A DNA stretch of 38,662 nt from Veillonellales bacterium (GCA_039680175.1 JBDKTO010000070.1:1-38662), one strand, 5' to 3'. Positions 7,879 to 16,677 are shown, numbered from the stretch's first letter. Notes: generated by a model from the sequence alone, not told the origin. A program made the numbers and translations.

Positions 7879-9933
7879 ATGATGGGGAAAGCAGTACCGG
7901 GGGAAAAAAGCAAAAAGTTTACTTTATTGCAGCTCCCGAAGCGGCTGTGGAACTTTCGGCACGGCATAAATCTTTCTTCGGTGGCGGCTCGGGCGGCACT
8001 GTTTATCGCATTGACATGTATCGTGCCGCTAAGTATCGTTGGATGGTATTTTACCAATCAAACCATGGAAAGTTTAACTAACTCGGCCATGGAGAAAAAC
8101 AACAAGGTTTCGGAGCGGTTAGCCGGCGATATTGGTACGTATATACAAACCAAGAAAAATTTTTTGTTGGCTACTACCGCAAAAGAAGAAGTGCGGGTTA
8201 TGCAGAGTGATGTGACTAAAAAATTTTTGCAGCAGGTGCAGCCTTATTATGGCAGTAATGAACCGTTTTTTATTGCCCAGGCCGATGGCCGGCAGATTTT
8301 TCGTACCGACAGTACCGCACCGGTCAGTATTAGCGATAGAGAATACTTTATTACCGCCATGCAGGGAACCGCTAATTTTTCCAATCCTATTTTCAGTAAA
8401 GTTACCAAGCAGCTTTCCATTCTGGGAGCGGCTCCTATCTATGGCGGGGATAACAAGGTTGTGGGGGTGCTGGGGGTCACTTTGTCGATTGCGAATCTCC
8501 AGATGATGATTGAAAATATTATGGTCCAGAATCCCGGATATATCGTGACGGTAATGGATAAAAACCGAGTACCGCTGTTTTATCCGATTGATTCTTCTGT
8601 TGTAACTGAACAGAAGCCGCTGGATAATGATGTTTTTAAAGAAGCGGTTGATAAGCAGAATGGTCAAACGGCGGCCTTGCTGCGGGATCAGGCGTATTTG
8701 ATTTCTTATCGTTCCATTCCCAATACCGATTGGATCGTTGTCGCTGCGTATCCTCAGCAGGTAGCACTCCAGCCGGCTTATGATATGATTGAACACAGTA
8801 TTGCGGTCACACTCCTGCTGATCGTAATTTTTGTGGCGATCGGCTTGCTGGTGACCCGAAAAGTTTTGGCGCCGCTTAAAGCATTGGTCGCAGGAGTGGA
8901 ACTCGTTTCCCAGGGCGACTTGACCTATCAACTGGTCAATGAAAAACAGGATGAATTCGGTTATGTTGCAACCGCTTTTAATCGCATGACAGGCAGTTTG
9001 AGGCAGATTGTTGGTTCAGTGAAAGAGTCGTCGGCGATGGTGCTGGAAACAGCGGAACATGTGGCTGCTGCTTCGGAACAGTCCCGCAGCGGCAGTGCTC
9101 AAGTGGCTCAGTCGGTTTCCGGTATGGCGGAACAAATTGCCGCTCAGGGGAAAGATACGAAAAAGGCCGGGCAGCAGCTGCAGCTGCTGGTTGCAGTTAG
9201 CGATAGGATTTCCGGCAGCATTGCTCAGGTGGCGGAGACGACGGATGAATGTTCGGCAACTGCCGGGCAGGGGCGAATGGTGATTGACAATACCGTTGCG
9301 AAAATGCAGTATATCAAGACATTAGTTGCTCAAACGGTCGGTAAGGTAGAGAACTTGGAGCAGGGTACGCAGGAAATCGGTCAAATAACCGGTATGATTA
9401 CGACTATTGCCAAACAAACCAATCTTCTGGCGCTAAACGCCGCGATTGAGGCGGCCCGGGCGGGAGAAGCGGGGCGCGGTTTTGCCGTTGTTGCCGATGA
9501 AGTCCGGCAGCTGGCGGAGCAGTCGGCGGAATCTGCCCATAGTATTTCGCTGCTCATCGAAAAAATCCAACAGGAGACAGACGGCGCTGTTGCGGTGATG
9601 CGGCAGAGCTTTGCGCAGGTGGAAGAGGGAGTGAAGATCGCCCAAACCAGCGGGGAGGCATTTGCCAGAATTGTAACCGCCATTCAGCGAGTGAAGGATC
9701 AGGTTGGGACGATTACTGGTGAAACTGAAATGCAGGCGCAATTGTGTGACACAGCTATGCAGCCCATTGACAACATTAATAGTCTGGCAATACAAAATAC
9801 GCAACATGCCCGGGAAATTGCCGCCGTATGCCAGCAGCAGTCGGCATCGGCTCATGATATCAATCATTCTATTGAAAAACTGCAAGCGATGGCGAATGAA
9901 CTGGAAGGTATGGTGGATACTTTTAAAGCATAA
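7879..9933 (+). CDS. Methyl-accepting chemotaxis protein with Cache-type sensor
   Basis: A 684-residue membrane chemoreceptor. TM1 lies near residues 38-58, a double-Cache-like extracytoplasmic domain spans about 60-300 (containing [18 protein letters not shown], a common dCache segment), TM2 is near 308-328, a HAMP domain follows to about 380, and the rest is the coiled-coil signalling domain. The highly conserved kinase-contact hairpin is visible ([20 protein letters not shown]). It transmits ligand binding to CheA/CheW. The start ATG at 7879 has GGAGG 10 nt upstream. Cache domains usually bind small organic molecules; the position after pstCA hints at, but does not show, a link to phosphate or anion taxis. 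It is separated from pstA by a terminator-like hairpin and may have its own promoter. Confidence 0.93.
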   Translation: MMGKAVPGEKSKKFTLLQLPKRLWNFRHGINLSSVAARAALFIALTCIVPLSIVGWYFTNQTMESLTNSAMEKNNKVSERLAGDIGTYIQTKKNFLLATTAKEEVRVMQSDVTKKFLQQVQPYYGSNEPFFIAQADGRQIFRTDSTAPVSISDREYFITAMQGTANFSNPIFSKVTKQLSILGAAPIYGGDNKVVGVLGVTLSIANLQMMIENIMVQNPGYIVTVMDKNRVPLFYPIDSSVVTEQKPLDNDVFKEAVDKQNGQTAALLRDQAYLISYRSIPNTDWIVVAAYPQQVALQPAYDMIEHSIAVTLLLIVIFVAIGLLVTRKVLAPLKALVAGVELVSQGDLTYQLVNEKQDEFGYVATAFNRMTGSLRQIVGSVKESSAMVLETAEHVAAASEQSRSGSAQVAQSVSGMAEQIAAQGKDTKKAGQQLQLLVAVSDRISGSIAQVAETTDECSATAGQGRMVIDNTVAKMQYIKTLVAQTVGKVENLEQGTQEIGQITGMITTIAKQTNLLALNAAIEAARAGEAGRGFAVVADEVRQLAEQSAESAHSISLLIEKIQQETDGAVAVMRQSFAQVEEGVKIAQTSGEAFARIVTAIQRVKDQVGTITGETEMQAQLCDTAMQPIDNINSLAIQNTQHAREIAAVCQQQSASAHDINHSIEKLQAMANELEGMVDTFKA

Positions 9934-10009
9934 TTTTAGTTATCCATTTTTAACCACGCATGTGATGGAAAACCTTCTGCCATACTAAACTATGGAAGGA
10001 GGTATAAAA

Positions 10010-10987
10010 ATGAAAACAAGACATAAAAAATGGTATTTATTTGCAGTCACTATTTTGGCGATTGGGATGGTTGTAAGCGGCTGTTCCCTGTTTCAGTCGC
10101 CGCAGAAGAAACCGGAAACCGCGCCGCCGGTGCCTCAGCAAAATACGATTCAGGGGGCTGAACCGGATATCACGGTGTACATGCACCAAACCGGCGAAAA
10201 GAAGACCATGAAGATGGAAGAGTACATTGCCGGAGTGGTGGCCGGCGAGATGAAATCGGACTGGCCGGTGGCAGCATTAGCCGCCCAGGCGATTCTGGCC
10301 CGTACTTTTACTATTCAGGCCATTGAAGAAAAAGGCGGCGTGCCGGCTCGTGGTACACAGGCTTCTACCGATATCAAGGAATTCCAGGCCTATAGTGCTC
10401 AGGACGTCAATGAAAATGTTCGTAAAGCGGTGGAAATGACCCGGGGCATGGTGATTACCTATCAGGGAAAGCCGATCCATGCCTGGTTCCATGCCAGTGC
10501 CGGCGGCATTACGGCAACTGCCAAAGAGGGATTGGATTTTAAAGAAGCGGAACCTCCCTATATTGAATCGGTGATGTCGCCGGATGATGCCGCACCGGCT
10601 GATGTGCAAAACTGGACGGCTTCTTTCAGCAAAAAAGAAGTAATGGATGTTTTAGCGAAGCAGGGTCACGCCTTGTCGGCCATTGACAGCGTGGAAATTG
10701 GCTCGAAGGGACCATCGGGGCGGGCTGTCACATTAGTCTTTAATAAGAATACGCAAGTCTCCGGTCCGGAACTGCGGGTCGGCTTGGGCGGCAGCAAGCT
10801 GAAATCTATGCTGTTGGATAAAGTCGAGGTAGCGGGAGATCAGGTGGCCTTTACGGGAAAAGGATACGGTCATGGCGTAGGTATGTCTCAGTGGGGTGCC
10901 AATAAAATGGCCGCTATGGGGAAAACACCGGAAGAGATTATTGGCAACTATTTCAGAAATATAGTGATTGAAAAACGCTGGCAGTAA
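10010..10987 (+). CDS. SpoIID/LytB-domain lipoprotein
   Basis: A 325-residue exported protein of the SpoIID family, lytic transglycosylases that cut stem-peptide-free glycan strands of peptidoglycan during engulfment or cortex remodelling. A signal peptide ends in a lipobox (VVSGC, Cys25), so it is predicted to be lipid-anchored. Conserved blocks are EYIAGVVAGEMKSDWP, whose Glu is the likely catalytic residue, HAWFHASAGG, and the C-terminal GYGHGVGMSQWGA. The start at 10010 is fixed by AAGGAGGT 7-14 nt upstream; an upstream GTG/ATG would include the ribosome site. The leader can fold CCTT/CCAT (9973-9983) against ATGGAAGG (9992-9999), covering part of the ribosome site. It precedes the yabP sporulation block, from which a terminator separates it. 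It could be SpoIID itself or a paralogue. Confidence 0.87.
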   Translation: MKTRHKKWYLFAVTILAIGMVVSGCSLFQSPQKKPETAPPVPQQNTIQGAEPDITVYMHQTGEKKTMKMEEYIAGVVAGEMKSDWPVAALAAQAILARTFTIQAIEEKGGVPARGTQASTDIKEFQAYSAQDVNENVRKAVEMTRGMVITYQGKPIHAWFHASAGGITATAKEGLDFKEAEPPYIESVMSPDDAAPADVQNWTASFSKKEVMDVLAKQGHALSAIDSVEIGSKGPSGRAVTLVFNKNTQVSGPELRVGLGGSKLKSMLLDKVEVAGDQVAFTGKGYGHGVGMSQWGANKMAAMGKTPEEIIGNYFRNIVIEKRWQ

Positions 10988-11004
10988 AATGCGGGAAAAA
11001 TAAA

Positions 11005-11035
11005 AACAGCCGATCATCGGCTGCTTTTATTTTTA
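11005..11035 (+). terminator. Rho-independent terminator after the SpoIID-domain gene
   Basis: AACAGCCGAT/ATCGGCTG hairpin (CAGCCGATCATCGGCTG) followed by CTTTTATTTTT. Confidence 0.8.
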
Positions 11036-11040
11036 ATACT

Positions 11041-11067
11041 ATATTGCCAATGCCTGGCATATACATC
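11041..11067 (+). promoter_or_regulatory. Candidate sigma-E promoter for yabP
   Basis: ATATT (11041-11045), then 14 nt, then TATACATC (11060-11067) resembles the sporulation sigma-E pattern (ATATT, N14, CATACANT). B. subtilis yabP is known to be a mother-cell gene. The match is partial and judged by eye. Confidence 0.45.
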
Positions 11068-11097
11068 AATGAGTAAATGTGTGGGAGGGGTACTGCT

Positions 11098-11379
11098 ATG
11101 ACGATAGATGAAAGAACAACCAGCTGGCGGCATCAACTTACTCTGGTAGACCGGGAGGAATTAACCATTGATGGTGTGGTGAATCTGGGCAGCTACGATG
11201 AAAAAGAAATCATAATGGAAACGGAGCAGGGGTTGTTAACGGTAAGAGGCGAGGATCTTAATATTAAACAGTTAAATCTGGATAAAGGAAGTATTATCAT
11301 TGACGGTACGGTAAAAGGAATTAGTTATGATGACGGGAATCACAGCAAGAAGGGGTTATTGGACAGACTGCTTAAATAA
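11098..11379 (+). CDS. yabP: Sporulation protein YabP
   Basis: A 93-residue YabP-family protein. The family pattern is visible: LTLVDREELTIDGVVNLGSY, then a beta-rich segment around LLTVRGEDLNIKQLNLDKG and IIDGTVKGISYDD. YabP acts with YabQ in the mother cell during spore cortex/coat formation; the mechanism is not well defined. The start is the ATG at 11098 with GGGAGGGG 8-14 nt upstream. It begins an apparent sporulation operon: a lytic transglycosylase gene follows 15 nt later and yabQ after that. A sigma-E-like promoter sits in front. Confidence 0.9.
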   Translation: MTIDERTTSWRHQLTLVDREELTIDGVVNLGSYDEKEIIMETEQGLLTVRGEDLNIKQLNLDKGSIIIDGTVKGISYDDGNHSKKGLLDRLLK

Positions 11380-11394
11380 GGAAGGAGTGCTGCC

Positions 11395-12132
11395 TTGCGG
11401 CGCAAATTGTTTACAATTTGGTATGCTTTGCTGCTGACGCTGGTCCTGGAAGTACTGGCTTATTGGCTGACAGGATTTGTCGCAAATTCCTATCGGAAGA
11501 TGGTCTGGGCTCAGTTTAACAACGGGGTAAAAGAATGGAAAGAGGCCGACAGTCATTTGCCGTATGCGCCGCTGATTAATCGTTTTGCCGGCTGCAACGG
11601 TCTGAATGGAGAAGTGGTGGCTGCTGTCATTCAGGCGGAAAGTTCATTTCAGCCTCATGCCGTATCCCGTACAGGTGCCTATGGATTAATGCAGGTGATG
11701 CCGGCTACCTGGCAGCAGGTCAACCGCGATCTGAAAATTTGCACCGGACGGCATAAGGGGGATTGTACCAGCGAATGCTATATCAATCCGGAGCTTAATA
11801 TTCAAATCGGCACGGCTTACCTAGGCCAACTGCTGCGGCGCTATAACGGCGATATGATACTGGCGCTGGCGGCCTATAATGCCGGCCCGGGAGCTGTCGA
11901 TCAGTATGGCGGCATACCACCATACAGCGAAACGATTCGTTATGTGGATCAAATTATTGATTATTGGTATAAAGAAGAAAACCGGACAGTCCCTTTATAC
12001 CGGCTGAAGGCCGGACACTGGGAGGAAGTCCGGTCTGGCTTAGGCAGGGGAATACTTTTAACCCTGCTGCTTATTGCCGGAGCAGCCTGGAAATTGACGA
12101 AACGAAATCGGTCGTGGCGCTGGCGCTATTAA
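11395..12132 (+). CDS. Membrane-anchored SLT-type lytic transglycosylase
   Basis: A 245-residue protein with an N-terminal membrane segment (residues about 8-28), a soluble-lytic-transglycosylase domain and a second C-terminal hydrophobic segment (about 213-232). The catalytic Glu is in VIQAESSFQPHAVS (Glu82), followed by the GAYGLMQVMPATW block and the ALAAYNAGPGAV block typical of the Slt70/MltE-like fold. It cleaves the MurNAc-GlcNAc bond to give anhydro-muropeptides. The start is TTG at 11395, supported by GGAAGGAGT about 7 nt upstream. It lies between yabP and yabQ, which are adjacent in Bacillus, so a role in cortex or engulfment peptidoglycan remodelling is plausible. Transcription with yabP is inferred from the 15-nt gap. 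Confidence 0.9.
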   Translation: MRRKLFTIWYALLLTLVLEVLAYWLTGFVANSYRKMVWAQFNNGVKEWKEADSHLPYAPLINRFAGCNGLNGEVVAAVIQAESSFQPHAVSRTGAYGLMQVMPATWQQVNRDLKICTGRHKGDCTSECYINPELNIQIGTAYLGQLLRRYNGDMILALAAYNAGPGAVDQYGGIPPYSETIRYVDQIIDYWYKEENRTVPLYRLKAGHWEEVRSGLGRGILLTLLLIAGAAWKLTKRNRSWRWRY

Positions 12133-12220
12133 GTGATAAGAATAAAGACGTGACAGAAATCATTCTCCGTAAGACAACGGTGCAGGGAAAAGGAGCATAA
12201 GGAAATTACGAGGTGAGAAA

Positions 12221-12685
12221 ATGGACTTTGCCAGTCAGACGGTAACTTTTTTCATAACAATAATTACCGGGCTGCTGCTGGGGGTGCTGTTTGATTTTTA
12301 CCGGACACTGCGCAATCAAATCAAGCTGCCGCTGCTCCTTGGTTCTCTTGCCGATTTGGGTTATTGGGCGGCTGCGACCGTTGTGGTGCTTGCGGGATTG
12401 CTGTTGGGCAACTGGGGAGAATTGCGGTTCTACGTGTTTATCGGCCTGGTTGGCGGTGTGTTCCTCTATTACCGGCTGTTGAGCCGCTGGACACTGCGAC
12501 TGATTGCTCTGGCTTTTCGGGGTATTGCCACTGTTTCTCAAGGGTTGCGGCTGGCCGTGCTGTATGGTTTGGCGAAACCCATTGGCTATTGTCTGACACT
12601 GCTGTTTTTCCCTTTTACTGCCTTAGGTCGAATCAGTCGACGCTGGTATCGGCACTGTTACCGTCCCAAACCGCCGGGACAATAA
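12221..12685 (+). CDS. yabQ: Spore cortex biosynthesis protein YabQ
   Basis: A 154-residue membrane protein matching YabQ: the opening SQTVTFFITIITGLLLGVLF and then DFYRTLRNQIKLP are family hallmarks, followed by two or three further hydrophobic segments and a basic C-terminus. YabQ is needed for spore cortex formation and sits in the forespore outer membrane in Bacillus. The start ATG has GAGGTGAG 5-12 nt upstream. It lies 88 nt after the transglycosylase gene, and the gap holds no other gene. Confidence 0.88.
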   Translation: MDFASQTVTFFITIITGLLLGVLFDFYRTLRNQIKLPLLLGSLADLGYWAAATVVVLAGLLLGNWGELRFYVFIGLVGGVFLYYRLLSRWTLRLIALAFRGIATVSQGLRLAVLYGLAKPIGYCLTLLFFPFTALGRISRRWYRHCYRPKPPGQ

Positions 12686-12730
12686 GAAGCAGAAGGTTTC
12701 AGCCACAATAGAGGACGAAGTCGGAGAACG

Positions 12731-12870
12731 TTAACCGCAGAGAACACGGAGAACACAGGGAAAGATTGGCTGATATAATAAAAACCGAAGCCCCTCTCAG
12801 CGCTTTCTGCGGTTCAAAAATTTCGTATTTCTTCGTCCCCTTCGCGTCTTCGCGGTTCAAAAATTACCAT
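12731..12870 (+). repeat. Intergenic repeat element with direct and inverted repeats
   Basis: This lies in the 303-nt gap between yabQ and divIC, which has no gene. GCGGTTCAAAAATT occurs at 12809-12822 and 12852-12865 (14/14). AACCGCAGA (12733-12741) is the inverse of TCTGCGGTT (12806-12814). The neighbouring text (GAACACGGAGAACACAGG; TTCGCGTCTTCGCGGTT) resembles the CGCGAAGACGCGAAG-type dispersed intergenic repeats seen in many bacterial genomes. It is probably a REP-like or decayed mobile sequence; the copy number elsewhere is unknown. Confidence 0.55.
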
Positions 12871-12988
12871 ACTTCCACAGTGAAGCCGAATTTTATAATC
12901 CTATGATTTTTTTTTACCAGAAAGAGGAATGCGTTGTAGACTGGCGAATAAATGTATTACATAATATAATAAGTGTGGTGCATTCGTT

Positions 12989-13276
12989 ATGTCCCGTCAT
13001 CGTAAACTGCGCATTCGGTGGTTTCGGCTGACACTGTTGGCTCTGGTTGTCTATTTTATATTTCTCTGCGTCGGTCAGCAAAGCAGGCTTAGTGCTATTA
13101 ATAGTGAGACCAGGGCGACCCGTCAGCAGCTGGAGCAATTGCAGCAGATAAATGATTCGTTAGCTGAGGAACGAGAGCAGTTGAATAATCCGGCTTATAT
13201 TGAAAAATTGGCCAGGGAAGAATTAGGGTTAGTGAAACCGGGTGAGACGCCATATATTCCGGCAAAAAGAAATTAA
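12989..13276 (+). CDS. divIC: Septum formation initiator DivIC/FtsB family
   Basis: A 95-residue bitopic protein with a short basic N-terminus, one membrane segment (residues about 13-31), a coiled coil (LSAINSETRATRQQLEQLQQ onwards) and the conserved end YIEKLAREELGLVKPGE of DivIC/FtsB proteins. It joins the FtsL/FtsQ (DivIB) complex that activates septal peptidoglycan synthesis. The position between yabQ and an S1-domain gene matches B. subtilis divIC. A -10-like TATAAT at 12965-12970 precedes it, without a convincing -35. The ribosome site is weak (GTGGTG), and no better start is present. Confidence 0.9.
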   Translation: MSRHRKLRIRWFRLTLLALVVYFIFLCVGQQSRLSAINSETRATRQQLEQLQQINDSLAEEREQLNNPAYIEKLAREELGLVKPGETPYIPAKRN

Positions 13277-13292
13277 ATTATGGCAGCATTTC

Positions 13293-13322
13293 TTGACACG
13301 TTTTACGGGCCAAGAGTATAAT
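13293..13322 (+). promoter_or_regulatory. Sigma-A promoter of the S1-domain gene
   Basis: TTGACA (13293-13298), an 18-nt spacer and TATAAT (13317-13322): both hexamers are perfect. The transcription start would be near 13329, which rules out a translation start at 13327. Confidence 0.8.
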
Positions 13323-13365
13323 ATGGTTGCAAAACATAGTTTTTAAGGGAGGAAATTTGATTAGT

Positions 13366-13788
13366 ATGTCCATTGAAGTTGGCAGTGTGGTAGAGGGAGT
13401 TGTGACCGGGATCACAAACTTCGGTGCATTCGTTGAACTGCCTGGAGGAAAAGTTGGTCTAATTCATATTTCGGAAGTTGCCGATGTTTATGTCCGCGAC
13501 GTGAAAGATTTTTTAAAAGAGCAGGATAAGGTCAAGGTAAAAGTATTGTCTGTTGATGAGCGCGGGAAAATTGGGTTGTCCATTAAGCAGCTCCAAGCTC
13601 CCAGTGCCAATCCGAGTCCCAGAAAGCCACACGCCAATGATAATCGGCGTCCCAGTAGATTTAATGCTCTGTCTTTTGAGGATAAATTAAGTAAGTTTCT
13701 GAAAGACAGTGATGAGCGTCTTACGGATTTAAAACGGAATACCGAATCCAAGCGGGGCGGTCGCGGTGCTGCCCGTAAAGCTGAGTAA
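13366..13788 (+). CDS. S1 RNA-binding domain protein (YabR-like)
   Basis: A 140-residue protein with one S1 OB-fold at residues about 1-70 (GSVVEGVVTGITNFGAFVEL, then KVGLIHISEVAD and KVKVLSVDERGKIGLSIKQL), followed by a basic, low-complexity tail (SPRKPHANDNRRPSR; RNTESKRGGRGAARK). S1 domains bind RNA; B. subtilis YabR sits at the same place, between divIC and spoIIE, with a poorly defined role. Start choice: ATG at 13366 leaves a long gap to GGGAGGA (13347-13353), and a TTG at 13357 leaves 3 nt, so the N-terminus may differ by three residues. It has its own strong promoter and a terminator, so it is probably monocistronic. Confidence 0.9.
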   Translation: MSIEVGSVVEGVVTGITNFGAFVELPGGKVGLIHISEVADVYVRDVKDFLKEQDKVKVKVLSVDERGKIGLSIKQLQAPSANPSPRKPHANDNRRPSRFNALSFEDKLSKFLKDSDERLTDLKRNTESKRGGRGAARKAE

Positions 13789-13793
13789 TAATA

Positions 13794-13825
13794 AAAGAGC
13801 ATTCCTTTAGGAATGCTCTTTTTGC
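13794..13825 (+). terminator. Rho-independent terminator after the S1-domain gene
   Basis: AAGAGCATTCC/GGAATGCTCTT stem with a TTTA loop and a T tract. Confidence 0.93.
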
Positions 13826-13863
13826 AGGTCTTTTTTCAAAAAATTTTATTTTCAATTTCAATG

Positions 13864-13944
13864 ATCGACAAAATCAGAGATGGCAACAGGGCAAGCAAAG
13901 ACGTTATCGCTATTTTCATGAATTTTTGCACTGCTTTTGTCGCA
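13864..13944 (+). promoter_or_regulatory. Two candidate Spo0A boxes upstream of spoIIE
   Basis: ATCGACAAA (13864-13872) is the reverse complement of TTTGTCGAT, and TTTGTCGCA lies at 13936-13944. Each differs by one base from TTTGTCGAA. Spo0A is the known activator of spoIIE in Bacillus, which makes the position meaningful, but the sites are short and were matched by eye. Confidence 0.4.
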
Positions 13945-13974
13945 TTTTTTTATGAATCCACCGACTTGTTCAGA

Positions 13975-14011
13975 CATATAATATTTTACAATTTATGTAA
14001 AATATTATATG
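13975..14011. promoter_or_regulatory. 16-bp perfect inverted repeat over the spoIIE promoter region
   Basis: CATATAATATTTTACA (13975-13990) and TGTAAAATATTATATG (13996-14011) are exact inverse copies around ATTTA. A -10-like TATAAT (13977-13982) lies in the left arm. The spoIIE ribosome site follows 13 nt later. It could be an operator or an mRNA 5' hairpin; no T tract follows, so it does not look like a terminator. Confidence 0.6.
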
Positions 14012-14036
14012 GACACACTATACAGAGGTGGATGAT

Positions 14037-16478
14037 ATGCCGAAAGTTACTGTTGTTACCCTGCCGGAAGAAGTGCTGCGGGAATCGGGGATAAAATCAT
14101 CTTCGCCAGGACGTCGGTTTACCTGGCGGGCCACAGGGGAAAAGCTTCGCGATATGGTGATTAATTTTATGTATCGTGATAATTTGCCTTTGAACTTGTT
14201 GGCGTTTTTATTGGGCCGTGTGGCTCTTATGGGAGAAGTGTCTCCTTTTGGTTTAGCCTTTTTTGCTGCGGTGGCTCAGGTCGCCGGGAAACGGGCGGCT
14301 TCAGTCGGGTTTTGGGCCATTGCCGGAGTCGCTTCTGCGGGACATTATCTGGAGGCGGGAGTCTATTTTTTTGCTATTTTATTATACTTTCACTGGGCGG
14401 ACAAGCTTACCCGGATGCATCGCAAACTATTAGCGGTACCGCTGCTGATTTCCTGTGCGGCAGCCGGCTGCGGTCTGGTTTTGGGCTTTCTGGTTCAGGC
14501 AACCTTGTATAACATGATGCTGGTATTGTTTGGCGCGGCTATGTGTATGGTATTGGCCTGCATTTTTATGTATGGTGTTCCGGTGCTTTTAAACCGTCCG
14601 GCTGCGGCGGTCGGGGTGTGGCAGTCTCCGGGCGACAGCATGATTTGTTTGGTAGTGCTGCTGGCGATTGCTGTTGCCGGTTTGGGCAATATCTGTTTTT
14701 GGGAGTATAGTTTGCGGAATATAGCGGCTTCTTTGCTGATTATGGCTTTAGCCTTCAGCGGCGGCGCCGGTTTAGGCGCTTCGGTGGGTGTTGCCGCCGG
14801 TTTGGTGGCCGGTTTGACGGCCGGCAATGTTCCGGCAGCCATATCCTTATATGCCCTGGCCGGATTATTAGGTGGCGTTTTTCGGAACTTAGGCAAGTTT
14901 GCGGTAATCCTGGGGTTTTTGTCAGGCGGTGTAATCACTCTGTTTTGTTTTGGCCAGGAGTGGGAACCGGCGACTGTTTTGGGAGAATTTGCCGTTGCGG
15001 CCGCCGTATTCCTGGTGGTACCGGCAGGGAAAATGACGGTTTGGAAGGAGCAAATTTCCCGAACCGGACAGGATGTTCAGCCGGTGAGTCGGGGCTTGCT
15101 GAATGAAGCTCGGGCTAAATTAAACAATATTGCCGATATGTTCAGTGATTTAGCGAAGACATTCGCTTTGATGGCAGCACAATCCAAGGAAAAGATCCGG
15201 GAGGATGAGGTAACCCGGGCGCTGGCGGCTGCCGGGGAACAGGTCTGCGGCACCTGCACTCGGCGCAGCGATTGTTGGGAAAAGGAGTTTTACCGCACTT
15301 ATCAGGCGATGCTGGATATGCTGGAACAAGGTGAGAGCAGAATGGTTACCACCGGTAATATGCCTGAGCTGTTTAAGGTGAATTGTTTAAAGCGGCCGGA
15401 GCTGGTCGATAGGATCAATGCTGTATTGGAGCATAATCGATCAATGTCTTTTTGGCAAAGAAAATTGGCTGATCATCGTCAGATGGTGACCGAGCAACTC
15501 AAAGCAACCGGAAATATTATCAGTAATTTATCCCAGGAGATTGCAAAAGAGCCTTGTTCCGACAAGAAGCTGGCGCTTTTATTGCGGGAAAAAGCGGCTT
15601 TGGTAGATTGTCCGCTGGACGGAGTTCGCGTTACCGGTGTCCGGGGGTCCGGAATGATTGAGTTGTGCAAGCAGCCCTGCGGCGGAACCAGGGAATGTAT
15701 CAATACAGTATTACCGCTGGCCGCAAGTATCATGCAGGAAAAATTGACGCTGCAGGCCGAGTGCGGCAGCAAATCCCGGCAGAAAAAATGCAAATTAACT
15801 CTGCAGGTTGCCAGCCGGTTTAGTGTAGTGACCGGAGTGGCCAGCGCTGCTAAGGAACGGGAGAAAATTTGCGGCGATACGTGTGCGGTGGTGCCGCTGA
15901 ATAAGGGAAAGATGGCTTTGATATTAAGCGACGGCATGGGAACCGGCAACCAGGCAGCCGGTGAAAGCACTATGGCGGTGGGATTTTTGGAAAAATTGCT
16001 GACGGTGGGGTTCGATGTGGATGTGGCAGTAAAGACCGTCAATTCTTTATTGCTGCTTCGGACTCCGGATGAAACTTTTGCTACGGTAGATATGGCGATT
16101 ATCGATACATATTCCGGGGAAACGGAGTTTTTAAAAATCGGTGCTGCTCCCAGCTATGTCAAGAGAGTCCGGGAAGTGACTGTCATACAGTCTTCCTCGC
16201 TGCCAATCGGTATACTGCATCAAATCGAAATTGAACCGGTTAAGTCGGTCGTTGTTGCCGGTGATGTTGTAGTAATGGTCAGTGATGGTATTGCCGATGT
16301 GCCCCACCGCGGTCCGGACAAGGGGAATTGGGTGGCGAATCTGCTGCGCCGCACCGCCACCAATCAACCCCAGGAATTGGCAGATAAGATACTTGGGCAG
16401 GCAATGCAGTTATCCGGCAATCCGCCAAGGGATGATATGACAGTATTGGTTGCCAAAGTGGTGGAACGGCCGCAGTGA
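14037..16478 (+). CDS. spoIIE: Stage II sporulation protein E (serine phosphatase)
   Basis: An 813-residue protein. The N-terminal third to half is very hydrophobic (about ten membrane segments), then comes a cytoplasmic linker with a Cys cluster (CGTCTRRSDCWEKEF), and last a PP2C phosphatase domain with LILSDGMGTG, VVMVSDGIADV and NPPRDDMTVLVAKV, supplying the metal-binding Asp residues. SpoIIE dephosphorylates the anti-anti-sigma factor SpoIIAA, releasing sigma-F in the forespore, and also acts with FtsZ at the polar septum. The ATG at 14037 is chosen because AGAGGTGG (14024-14031) is correctly spaced; the GTG at 14028 lies inside that site. Candidate Spo0A boxes and an inverted repeat precede it, and a terminator follows. 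Confidence 0.95.
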   Translation: MPKVTVVTLPEEVLRESGIKSSSPGRRFTWRATGEKLRDMVINFMYRDNLPLNLLAFLLGRVALMGEVSPFGLAFFAAVAQVAGKRAASVGFWAIAGVASAGHYLEAGVYFFAILLYFHWADKLTRMHRKLLAVPLLISCAAAGCGLVLGFLVQATLYNMMLVLFGAAMCMVLACIFMYGVPVLLNRPAAAVGVWQSPGDSMICLVVLLAIAVAGLGNICFWEYSLRNIAASLLIMALAFSGGAGLGASVGVAAGLVAGLTAGNVPAAISLYALAGLLGGVFRNLGKFAVILGFLSGGVITLFCFGQEWEPATVLGEFAVAAAVFLVVPAGKMTVWKEQISRTGQDVQPVSRGLLNEARAKLNNIADMFSDLAKTFALMAAQSKEKIREDEVTRALAAAGEQVCGTCTRRSDCWEKEFYRTYQAMLDMLEQGESRMVTTGNMPELFKVNCLKRPELVDRINAVLEHNRSMSFWQRKLADHRQMVTEQLKATGNIISNLSQEIAKEPCSDKKLALLLREKAALVDCPLDGVRVTGVRGSGMIELCKQPCGGTRECINTVLPLAASIMQEKLTLQAECGSKSRQKKCKLTLQVASRFSVVTGVASAAKEREKICGDTCAVVPLNKGKMALILSDGMGTGNQAAGESTMAVGFLEKLLTVGFDVDVAVKTVNSLLLLRTPDETFATVDMAIIDTYSGETEFLKIGAAPSYVKRVREVTVIQSSSLPIGILHQIEIEPVKSVVVAGDVVVMVSDGIADVPHRGPDKGNWVANLLRRTATNQPQELADKILGQAMQLSGNPPRDDMTVLVAKVVERPQ

Positions 16479-16518
16479 TCTCGGTAAAAAGTATTAAATT
16501 GGAATCTGCGCAATTATT

Positions 16519-16546
16519 GCCGGGAGAATCCCGGCTGTTTTATTTT
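16519..16546 (+). terminator. Rho-independent terminator after spoIIE
   Basis: GCCGGGA (16519-16525), GAA loop, TCCCGGC (16529-16535), then TGTTTTATTTT. Confidence 0.85.
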
Positions 16547-16677
16547 GGGGCAGTGGCAAGGAAGAATATGATTTTGCTGACAAAAAGTTTAGAGAAAAGA
16601 CGATCCTCTTGCTATAATCATGCAGGAAAGTAGTGGATGGCAAGAGAAATAAGCGAAGAGCGCAGGGAGGGTGAAGT

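Noticed and set aside
8119-8931. 270-residue minus-strand reading frame inside the chemoreceptor gene
   Set aside because: It lies wholly opposite a clear receptor gene, has no recognisable domain and shows the odd composition of an antisense frame.
13813-14094. 93-residue frame between the S1-domain gene and spoIIE
   Set aside because: It begins in the terminator, runs through the spoIIE control region and into spoIIE, and has no ribosome site.
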